Origin: Larix sibirica
Lineage: Eukaryota; Streptophyta; Pinopsida; Pinales; Pinaceae
Length of the DNA stretch: 15,094 bases
Assembly (NCBI GenBank): GCA_004151065.3
Contig: NWUY0300023271.1
Span: 32,900 to 47,993, forward strand
Direction: 5' to 3'
In this document: one piece after another, positions 8,750 through 15,094 of the stretch
How positions within the stretch are numbered: position 1 is the first letter of the stretch
Layout of the letters: the number at the start of each line of letters is the position of its first letter
Program-made: the position numbers and the translations under genes
The notes under the pieces: generated by a model
Databases searched by the model: none
Told to the model about the DNA's origin: nothing
What the model saw: only the letters and a program-made list of their open reading frames with translations

Positions 8750-9452
8750 TGTAACAACCCTATGTTAAGCACCATTGGCAATGGTATGACATAGGGTGTG
8801 TTGAGGTGCATTACTTAAGGGTGCACAGTGAGTTCATATGATTTTGGTAGCCTTGGTGGCTGACTCATGGGTGATAGGCGATGAGACAGTCAGGACGATG
8901 TACTAGCGAGTAGGGTCGCTAGGAGTACCAAATATGATGTCGAGTCAAGTAGGACGAGACAAGCCGGCGAGACATTGTTTAGCAAGATCGACGAAGGATG
9001 ACACAATGGTAATGTGATGTGCGGTGTCTCAACCATGTTAGAAAAATAACATTGATGGATGCAGTGAAGGTTTGTGGTCGAGTGAAGCCGAGATAAGACC
9101 TTCGAGCACCATTGAGGGTTGAGACTAGATGGGCAAGCACATTGTCATGCATTGGGAAGTTGGTCGTTCAAGTGTTGGCTCGGAGGAGGCAATGCGAGTA
9201 CAACATTGTTTAAGGTTGGGGGGCGATGCGATGGAATGCATCGCCTAATGTGAAACAAGCACTTGGCATTCCACATACTCTAAGTTGCTTGGCTTGGGTT
9301 CGGTCAGGTTGGTTTTGGTGAGGCGTAGTCTAGGTGATACTTGTGGTTGATGGTCATGCCCAACTAGCAATATCACGTCAGTTCCACGTGGTGATTATAC
9401 TTTCAGACGGTATGGAACATTCAAGAGGAAAAACAAGTCTAGTCCCGTGACA
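8750..9452 (+). repeat. 5' long terminal repeat
   Basis: It starts TGTAACAACCCTATG and ends GTGACA, directly before the primer-binding site. It aligns end to end with 9581-10293, with a few small indels (the 3' LTR has extra bases near 9977-9984). Many differences are C/T or G/A at positions that are CpG in the other LTR, as expected from deamination of methylated cytosines. No open frame in it is shared with the other LTR. Confidence 0.92.
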
Positions 9453-9470
9453 AGTGATATCAAAGCCATG
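9453..9470 (+). other. Primer-binding site, initiator tRNA-Met type
   Basis: The bases tgatatcaaagc at 9455-9466 match the common plant site TGGTATCAGAGC (complement of the 3' end of initiator methionine tRNA) at 10 of 12 positions. Both differences are G-to-A. It starts two bases after the 5' LTR end, where minus-strand DNA synthesis would be primed. Confidence 0.85.
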
Positions 9471-9505
9471 TTTGGTTATCACATACATAAAAGTGTCTCT
9501 TCACC

Positions 9506-9637
9506 ATGAACGCCGCTTTCATTAGATGTGTCAATGGAGCCGCGTTGACGAGGATGCCAACATCTTTAAGTGGGGGGGATTGTAACGACCCTACGTTAAG
9601 CGCCATTGGAAATGGTGTGACGGAGAGCGCGTCATGA
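9506..9637 (+). CDS. 43-codon small open frame across the core/3' LTR boundary
   Basis: An ATG at 9506 in an acceptable plant context (A at -3) opens 43 codons through the polypurine tract into the 3' LTR, ending at a TGA at 9635-9637. The start of the product is MNAAFIRCVNGAAL. No family is recognised. It is in a different frame from the presumed polyprotein tail. It may be chance; I list it because it is the only open frame starting in the interior with a good context. Confidence 0.15.
   Translation: MNAAFIRCVNGAALTRMPTSLSGGDCNDPTLSAIGNGVTESAS
9526..9585 (+). pseudogene. Remnant of a polyprotein C-terminus
   Basis: In phase with 9526 the interior reads M-C-Q-W-S-R-V-D-E-D-A-N-I-F-K-W-G-G-L, and the stop TAA falls at 9583-9585, inside the first bases of the 3' LTR (TG-TAA-C). 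An acidic D-E-D patch followed by an F-K-x-G-G tail encoded by the polypurine tract, with the stop in the LTR start, is what I associate with the end of the pol frame in plant Ty3/gypsy chromoviruses. A TAG lies just upstream (9523-9525), so no longer frame survives. The family memory is moderate; the reading frame itself is directly visible. Confidence 0.5.
9568..9580 (+). other. Polypurine tract
   Basis: The sequence aagtgggggggat sits immediately before the TGTAAC start of the 3' LTR, the expected place for the plus-strand primer. G-rich tracts of this form are common in plant Ty3/gypsy elements. Confidence 0.88.
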
Positions 9638-10293
9638 TGTACTACTTAAGGGTACACGTTGAGTCCACGTGATTTGGGTAGCCTTGGTAGCCAGCTCATG
9701 GGTTATAGGCCATGAGACGGTCAAGGCGGTGTACTAGCGAGTAGGCTCGCTGGGAGGACGAAGGATGATGTTGAGTCGAGTAGGACGAGACAAACCGACA
9801 AGAGATTGTTTAGCAGGCTCGATGGAGGATGGCACGATTGGCATTGTGATGTGCAGTGTGTCAACCACGCTAAGACAATAGCATTGATGGATGTAGTGAA
9901 GGTGTGCGGCCGAGCAAAGCTAGGATAGGACCTTCGGGCACCATTGAGGATTGAGACTAGATGGGTGAGCGCATCGTTAATGGTCATGCATTGGGCAGTC
10001 GATCGTTCAAGTGTTGGCTTGGGGGAGGTGATGCGATGGTAAAGCATTGTCTAAGGTTGGGTGGCGATGTGATGGACTGCATTACTTATGGTGAAACAAG
10101 CACTTGGCATTCTGCATACTCTAAGGTGAATGGCTTGGGTTCAGTTAGGTTAGTTTCGGTGAGGCATAGTCCAGGTGATACTTACGGTTGATGGTCATGC
10201 CCAACTAGCAATATGACGTTGGTGTCGCGCGGTGACTAGGATTTCGGACGGTATGGGAATCTTGAGAGGAAAAACAAGTCTAGTCTTGTGGCA
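9581..10293 (+). repeat. 3' long terminal repeat
   Basis: It starts TGTAACGACCCTACG right after the polypurine tract and ends TTGTGGCA before the target duplication. It keeps more CpG dinucleotides in its first 60 bases than the 5' LTR. Open frames inside it (9721-10047 minus and 9961-10191 plus) are not recognisable proteins and are disrupted in the 5' LTR, so they are not called as genes. Confidence 0.92.
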
Positions 10294-10298
10294 CAAGT
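10294..10298. repeat. Right 5-bp target-site duplication (caagt)
   Basis: Exact match to 8745-8749, directly after the terminal CA of the 3' LTR. Confidence 0.9.
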
Positions 10299-10334
10299 TC
10301 TTTCTGTGAGGTACACAAGTACCTGGGTGCGAAG

Positions 10335-10617
10335 GATAACACTCCATCCCACAACCACTAGAGCTAGACCCAATTAACACACACACATATATTAACATTA
10401 GGGGTTTTCCTAATTGGTAAACATAATTAATTTGTTGGTTAACGAAAAGTCGTTACAATAATATACTCATTATAAGCTCAACATATCATTTATAAAACTA
10501 AAACCTTGAAGATAACACTCCCTGCCACAATTAAACTAAACTAAATTAATATGAACAAAATAACTTATACTCCTTGTCACTATAAATAACATATTTATAC
10601 TCCTTGTCACTATAAAT
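10335..10617 (-). repeat. Recurring purine-tract-like motif, four occurrences
   Basis: On the plus strand 'gataacactcc(a/c)t.cca' occurs at 10335 and 10511. The related 'ttatactccttgtcactat' occurs at 10565 and 10595 as an exact 30-bp-period duplication. Read on the minus strand, the first two are a purine run followed by TGTTATC, the look of a polypurine tract next to an LTR start. They could be nested, decayed LTR ends on the minus strand or simply a duplicated motif; no primer-binding site was found. Confidence 0.45.
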
Positions 10618-10622
10618 AACAT
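10565..10622. repeat. 30-bp tandem duplication
   Basis: Two adjacent copies (10565-10594 and 10595-10622) begin ttatactccttgtcactat and are identical over 28 bases before diverging at the end. Confidence 0.9.
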
Positions 10623-11010
10623 GTTGAACTCGTAATAATTATTTACCCAAAAATTAATCATATTTATTTGTAAAACAAAAACATAATATTATTAATTATA
10701 ATTAAAAATTAACAACAATTAATTACAACCAATAATATCTATTACTTTCTCATTGTTGTACGATTAAAAGTTGAGAAATCAAATACTATTTCATAGCAAT
10801 TATTTGTGATTAATGAACACAAATATTTATATCAAAATTTGCATATTTTTTATGGTCCAAGCATTTGATTTGTCATCATCATGGTGTTGGCCCTTTTGCT
10901 ATGTACCCATCATAAAACAAATATACTTGTATTTATAAAAACAAATATATTTGTATTTATATTTAGTCCAGGGAGTTGGCAATTAAAATTGTATGTTGTT
11001 TTTATAGTTT
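10623..11010. other. AT-rich DNA with a 24-bp tandem duplication
   Basis: No gene is seen. At 10914-10936 and 10938-10960 there is a duplication of aaaacaaatata.ttgtattt; the second copy contains the perfect palindrome acaaatatatttgt. Confidence 0.6.
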
Positions 11011-11260
11011 ATAGCTGAGTTTAATTTTTTATGTTTAAGTTGAGTTCTTTCCCTTCCCTTAATTTAAGGTTTAAGGTTATAGTTGAGTTTAATTTTTTTA
11101 TGTTTAAGTTGAGTGTTTTCCCCTTAATTTAAGGGTTATAGTTAAGTTTAATTTTTTTATGTTTAAGTTGAGTGTTTTCTCCTTAATTTAAGGTTTTAGT
11201 TGAGTTTATTTTTTTATGTTTAAGTTGAATACTTTCCCCTTAATTTAAGGTTTTACTTTG
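11011..11260. repeat. Tandem array, about 58-68 bp period, four units
   Basis: Units start near 11011, 11079, 11138 and 11196. Each has the order 'agttgagttta', T run, 'atgtttaagttga', 'ttttccccttaatttaag'. Spacing is 68, 59 and 58, the first unit having an extra ttccc and extended tail. Conservation is high, so the array is fairly recent. Confidence 0.85.
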
Positions 11261-11437
11261 GTATTTTTATGATGTAACTTTTTATATGACCTTTCAACAA
11301 CCAACACACTTTTGAGATGGATATATGATTTCAATAAAAATAGATAATTTCATAAAAGAATTTAAATAAATATTGTTTTTATCTACTTTTCAATATTTTA
11401 TTAGAATAAGGTATGGTTTTTGTTAATTAATAATTTT

Positions 11438-11628
11438 ACTATGTATTTTTAAACTAAGCCGATTGTCTTAAGTTATGGATTTTGTTGATTAATCATTTCA
11501 ATCTAATCTAATTATTATTGGAATGGTATTTTTAAGTTTAAGTTGGTTGTTTTATGAATTATAGATGTAAGTATTATTGGAATGGTATTTGTAAGTTTAA
11601 GTTGGTTGTTTTATGAATTATAGATGTT
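11438..11628. repeat. 59-bp tandem duplication with a decayed upstream unit
   Basis: Copies at 11513-11571 and 11572-11628 begin tattattggaatggtattt and differ at one base over about 56. A decayed relative (gtatttttaaactaagccg) starts near 11438. The period and the 'aagtttaagttg' core resemble the array at 11011-11260, so both may be parts of one decaying array. Confidence 0.75.
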
Positions 11629-11639
11629 GAATTGGAGTT

Positions 11640-12280
11640 ATTTTATGATTATTTAAATATTTTTAATTGGTTAATTTTTTTAATAATTTATTTTTGATTT
11701 AATAAAAAATATATAATTAATTATTTAAATTTTTAATTAACAAAATTTTTAAAAATATATATATATATATATTATTTAAAAAATTTTTATATTAAATTGA
11801 TATATATCGTATAANTTAAATTTTTAATTAACAAAATTTTTAAAAATATATATATATATATTTTAATTAAAAAATTAATTAAATTTTTTTATAAACTATT
11901 CAGTTTTAATATTGTTAAATCTTAATTATTTTAATAATAATAAATTTTAATTAAGATATTAAAATGTTGTGAGTCATGTTATTATATATGATACACAACA
12001 TTACGTGCCCTCTTCAACCATTTCTTTGTTAGAAACGTGCATTGAATCATGTATATATCCTTGACAAAGAATAAATTGTTTGAATATGATGTTGGCTCAT
12101 TGTTTTTGCTTTTTGTTTTTTATTTATTTATTTATTTTATTTGAAGGTGTACTTTTTAAAACAATTTGGTTGGTTGAGAGGGTGTGAAAATTCTTGATTT
12201 AGTAGTGAGATTGACAAAGGGTTAAGAAATATATTATTTAAATTGTATGAGGTGATCTAGAAATCTAGATATAGTTGGCC
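11640..12280. other. Very AT-rich DNA, no gene seen
   Basis: A/T make up nearly all of 11640-11960, including AT dinucleotide runs near 11755-11771 and 11847-11860. There is a TTTA microsatellite at about 12118-12140. No coding signal is present. Confidence 0.6.
11725..11860. repeat. 91-bp-period direct repeat bordering an undetermined base
   Basis: Two copies of a roughly 45-base sequence starting ttaaatttttaattaacaaa lie at 11725 and 11816. They are identical apart from the length of the final AT run. The only N in the window (11815) sits directly before the second copy. Confidence 0.85.
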
Positions 12281-12511
12281 AGAGAAATGTTTTTGATGTG
12301 CACATTTCTTTTTTTTTAATAAGAACGGTTAATTTTTTTTATATGGTGTGCACATTTCTAAAAATAGAGAAATGTTTTTGGTTTGCACGAGTTGATAAGT
12401 TTTAAGATAATTTATATTTAATTAATTTAATAAAATATTAATATTTTATTATAGTGTGGTTTAACAATAAATTAAAATATTATTATTTTATTAAGGTGTG
12501 GTTTAGCAATA
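12281..12511. repeat. Two short local duplications
   Basis: A 23-base phrase starting agagaaatgtttttg lies at 12281 and 12366 (period 85, three differences). Each is close to an acatttct word, so agaaatgt/acatttct can pair within either copy. Further on, 'attttatta..gtgtggttta.caataa' occurs at about 12442 and 12483 (period near 41). Confidence 0.65.
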
Positions 12512-13240
12512 ATTTGTAAAGTGGTTGAATTTACATGACATTAAGACTTGGATTTAAAATCTCTTAATAAATGTAGGTTGAATCATATATAAATTTTGAA
12601 CGATTTTGATGACATCGAAGTGTGATTCATAATATAATCACTTAGTTAAAAGACAATAGTAAACAACATTTCAATAATAATAATAATATTTTTTTAAGCA
12701 AAGTTTTAAATGTAATTTGGTATTTAACAAGTATTTAATGTTACTTTGGGTTAAGAGATTTTAACCAATCATTTATCAAATTATCAAATGATATCATTAC
12801 AATTCTTCATAATAGTTCTAGTGATCCCATGGCACTCTCCAAAAGAATAATGGATTGTCTAAGAATTTGCTTATGTGTGCCCCTATATGAAAACAAATCA
12901 AATCATAACCATATCAACATTGAAGAAAGTGTGTGTCAAAAAATGTAATTTAATCAAATTGAAAATGATCTCTGTCAATTACTTACACTACATTGACTAG
13001 TAATAAATATAGGAGGTGGCCATAGTGTGAAATTTCACTAGTTCCTTGAGAGGAAGCAAACTAACCTTCAACAATACCAAAATCTAGTTAGACCAAAATT
13101 TTAGTGCATGGCAGACATGCACTGAAACGAATTAGAGAAGTTGAGGAAAACTACTGAGTTGAGTTATAAATGTGAAAAAGATGACAAGCATAGTTAGACT
13201 CTACATTAGAGAATTCAAGTGGGTGAATGTATGTATTTGT
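12512..13240. other. Intergenic DNA, no gene seen
   Basis: No open frame with recognisable content. A small perfect-stem hairpin lies at 13099-13127 (ttttagtgcat pairing with atgcactgaaa, one G-U wobble, 7-base loop). Confidence 0.5.
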
Positions 13241-13243
13241 GTG

Positions 13244-13290
13244 TTATGAAGGTATGCTTGTGTACATGTGCACAAATGTACACCTTCAAC
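13244..13290. repeat. Imperfect foldback, first of a pair
   Basis: The segment from gaaggt to accttc folds imperfectly around the self-complementary word tgtgtacatgtgcaca. Its right arm, cacaaatgtacaccttca (13271-13288), is repeated exactly in the right arm of the longer hairpin at 13372-13389. Confidence 0.45.
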
Positions 13291-13334
13291 CCTCATCATT
13301 GCCTCCATCTTGATGTAGATCTTCACCCATCATC

Positions 13335-13407
13335 ACCCACCCTCCATGAGATGAAGATGTGCATTTGCATACACAAATGTACACCTTCATCTCACATAAG
13401 GGTGGGT
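13335..13407. repeat. 73-base hairpin with 6-base loop
   Basis: The left arm 13335-13367 pairs with the right arm 13374-13407. The outer block acccaccct/agggtgggt is perfect. A 4-by-5-base partly paired internal loop separates it from a 20-bp inner block (gagatgaag... against ...cttcatctc) with two mismatches. The loop is cataca. Such an arm length and near-perfect pairing is compatible with a young inverted duplication, a MITE core or a small-RNA precursor; the sequence alone does not decide. Confidence 0.75.
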
Positions 13408-13788
13408 TATCACTCATTATTGGATAATGTTAAAAAAAAATCAACATTACATCAAATTTGGTGTACATCAACTTGGATGAAATCAATTCCAAATAGTTTT
13501 TAACATAATATAGTGTATAACTACAAAATTAAAGTCAATGGCCTATAAGGTATGGTAGCAAAACCACCATCATGTCAGTGTCAAAATGAGAGAAATACCA
13601 TCATATCAATTGGAGGACTTGCAACTGAACAAACTACCATACATTAACACAACTTCTAAAGTACTTAATGCGTCATAGAGAAACCCTGTAACTACCAAAG
13701 ACAAAATACTAAGCAGCCCTTTAACTTATAAAGGACAACCATAAATAAACCCAATAACCAATAGGGTCAGGGACAAATAAAGGCAAGA

Positions 13789-13860
13789 ATATATATATAT
13801 ATATATATAACATGAAGCATGCTTCTTCTGTATGATGACCAATTCAATTCAATTCATGTT
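13789..13860. repeat. AT microsatellite and foldback remnant in unit 1
   Basis: An AT run (13789-13809) is followed by a 52-base segment with perfect 8-bp inverted ends (aacatgaa 13809-13816, ttcatgtt 13853-13860). Its body, cttcttctgtatgatgacc, is the right arm of the foldback in unit 2. The matching left arm is absent here. Confidence 0.65.
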
Positions 13861-14150
13861 AAAATCACATTAGTGTTTTCATTTAGGTTCAATAAAAATT
13901 GAATTCAAAACCACGATAATGTCACTACCAGAATGAGAGAAAATACTATTCATATGATTTTGAGGACTTGCCACTGAACAAATTACCATATATTAACACA
14001 ACTTCTGGAGTACTCGTTGCCTCATAGAGAAACCCAATAACTACCAAAGACAAAATACTAAGCAACCTTTTAACTTATAGAGAACAACCATAAATAAACC
14101 CAATACCAATAGAGACAAGGACAGATAAGAGTAAGGATATATATATATAT

Positions 14151-14250
14151 CATGAAATGAATTGAATTGGCCATCATACAGAAGAAGCATGCTTCATCAC
14201 AAACAATATTGCGCTTCTTCTGTATGATGACCAAATCAATTCAATTGATG
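14151..14250. repeat. 100-base foldback (38-bp arms) in unit 2
   Basis: The left arm 14151-14188 pairs with the right arm 14213-14250 at 34 of 38 positions, including an uninterrupted 17-bp inner stem (catcatacagaagaagc). The 24-base loop (14189-14212) begins within the perfect palindrome gaagcatgcttc. It directly follows an AT microsatellite (14137-14150), a typical MITE-like landing site. No ORF. Confidence 0.8.
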
Positions 14251-14282
14251 TTAATATTTGTATTTAGGTTCAATAAAAAATG

Positions 14283-15094
14283 ATAAATTGATAAAATTTT
14301 ATGAGGATCTCTATAAACAAACTCCAAAGTAGTTAATCAAATGTGTTAATGATGATGACCCTACAATCACATGAGGGAGAATCAACACAAATGCAAAAAG
14401 TTACATGATAATGACTAATAGAATGTCATTATCTATTACACAAAAGAGACAAACAATGAAATGAAGTGACTAAAAGAGAAAAGTTAAAAATTAAATTGAA
14501 AGGAAGGAAGAAAGCTAGTACAACCGAAAGAAGTATAGAAAATGAAAGGGAATTGAGTGTGATTCATTGTTATTTGATGAATTCTAAATAAAGTTAGAAT
14601 ATAAGAATTTGACTTAAACTATATATAAAAATAAAGTTAATGTGAGATTCTTAGTAGATTATGGATTGACAATACTTATGAAGGTTACTTGTTATTAGAA
14701 ATTCTTAGTAGATTATAGATTGATAGTTATTAGAAGGTTGACTTATTTTTAATAAATGATTTACTTTCTAAAATATGAAAGGACAATTGGGTTTAATTGG
14801 TGTGGTAAAATATTGAAAAATTAAATTAGGTGAATTATTTGATAAAAATGTAGTGTAATAATTTCATTTATATTATACATAAATTTATAAATAAAAAATA
14901 TTTTTCTAAAAATTAATATTTATAATTAAAAATTAAAATTTACAAAATTATTTAAATATTTTACAATTTTAATATAATACTAAAATTTTTAAAAACTAAT
15001 AATAACTTTTATAAAAGATTTATCCAATAAAATTTTCTTAATCTTCCAGGGTTTAATTCTGTTGAGACATTTTCTAGCTTGGATTACCGGCTGA
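14283..15094. other. AT-rich DNA with one short duplication, no gene seen
   Basis: A phrase of about 43 bases starting attcttagtagattat is duplicated at 14647 and 14701 (period 54), with differences towards its end. The remainder is AT-rich without a recognisable gene or RNA up to the window end. Confidence 0.55.

Larger units (their letters stand above)
9453..9580 (+). other. 128-bp internal domain of the miniature element
   Basis: The whole interior consists of the primer-binding site, about 55 bases of leader-like sequence, a remnant of about 50 bases that reads like a polyprotein C-terminus, and the polypurine tract. There is no room for any enzyme domain. The simplest reading is a large internal deletion joining the 5' leader to the 3' end of pol, in either this copy or its source element. 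Confidence 0.85.
8750..10293 (+). mobile_element. Miniature LTR retrotransposon (TRIM-like), structurally complete
   Basis: The 1,544-bp element has all the cis parts of an LTR retrotransposon but almost no interior. It has a 5' LTR (8750-9452, 703 bp), a primer-binding site next to the LTR, a 128-bp internal region (9453-9580), a polypurine tract, and a 3' LTR (9581-10293, 713 bp). Both LTRs start TGTAAC and end in CA, and the element is flanked by a perfect 5-bp target duplication. By eye the LTRs are roughly 80% identical, so the insertion is old. The layout is like TRIM elements, but the LTRs are much longer than is usual for TRIMs. It encodes no gag, protease, RT or integrase and would have depended on another element's proteins. 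The 3' core suggests descent from a Ty3/gypsy chromovirus-like parent. The LTR start, initiator-Met primer site and G-rich tract agree with that, but the lineage is inference. Confidence 0.92.
13559..14282. repeat. Tandem duplication of a ~350-bp unit
   Basis: Unit 1 (13559-13905) and unit 2 (13906-14282) are collinear, from caaaaccac to ttaggttcaataaaaa. They share long blocks such as 'attaacacaacttct', 'aactaccaaagacaaaat' and 'acaaccataaataaaccca'. By eye they are about 80% identical. Unit 2 is longer because it carries an extra inverted arm after its AT microsatellite. The unit's identity is unknown and neither strand shows a recognisable protein. Confidence 0.85.

Noticed and set aside
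9721-10047. 108-codon minus-strand open frame inside the 3' LTR
   Set aside because: It is disrupted in the 5' LTR, has no recognisable domain and arises from GC-richer LTR sequence; treated as chance.
9961-10191. 76-codon plus-strand open frame inside the 3' LTR
   Set aside because: Not kept in the 5' LTR and no motif; shadow of LTR sequence.
8750-10293. Cassandra-type TRIM carrying 5S rRNA promoter
   Set aside because: The LTRs lack a recognisable 5S rRNA internal control region and are far longer than Cassandra LTRs.
8750-10293. Plain tandem duplication rather than an element
   Set aside because: The primer-binding site, polypurine tract, TG...CA ends and perfect 5-bp target duplication are all in the right places for an LTR retrotransposon.
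10561-11628. CRISPR-like repeat array
   Set aside because: Units are directly adjacent without unique spacers, and the context is plant nuclear DNA.
1-15094. tRNA or rRNA genes
   Set aside because: No cloverleaf with a convincing T-loop motif and no rRNA core sequence was noticed on either strand by eye; a covariance-model scan was not possible here.

Overview
The window looks like intergenic DNA from a large, repeat-filled plant nuclear genome. It is mostly AT-rich, has no intact protein-coding gene, and is built from old, decayed retroelements, short local tandem duplications and foldback sequences. A gymnosperm or a similarly slow-turnover genome would fit, because element ends are still readable although their bodies are heavily mutated. 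That assignment is inference. One undetermined base (N) lies at 11815.

Layout. (1) 1-538: anonymous AT-rich DNA that includes one copy of a short dispersed repeat. (2) 539-2229: a likely 5'-truncated LINE with a decayed RNase H domain, a coding-like 3' part and a 17-bp direct repeat at both ends. (3) 2383-2562, minus strand: a probable LTR-retrotransposon gag relic. (4) 2640-4500: AT-rich DNA with one 33-bp tandem duplication. (5) 4500-5900: a second coding-like, GC-richer tract that may be related to the 3' part of the LINE. (6) 5900-8740: AT-rich DNA with short tandem duplications and the second copy of the dispersed repeat. (7) 8745-10298: the best-preserved object, a structurally complete but almost core-less LTR retrotransposon. 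It has two ~0.7 kb LTRs, a 128-bp internal region with primer-binding site and polypurine tract, and a 5-bp target duplication. (8) 10300-11630: recurring purine-tract-like motifs and several short tandem arrays. (9) 11640-13200: very AT-rich DNA with a 91-bp-period duplication around the N. (10) 13240-14282: two foldback-forming loci, the second inside a tandem duplication. (11) 14283-15094: AT-rich DNA with one more short duplication.

No genes act together here. The most notable object is the miniature LTR element, whose tiny core seems to join a 5' leader directly to the last codons of a lost polyprotein.
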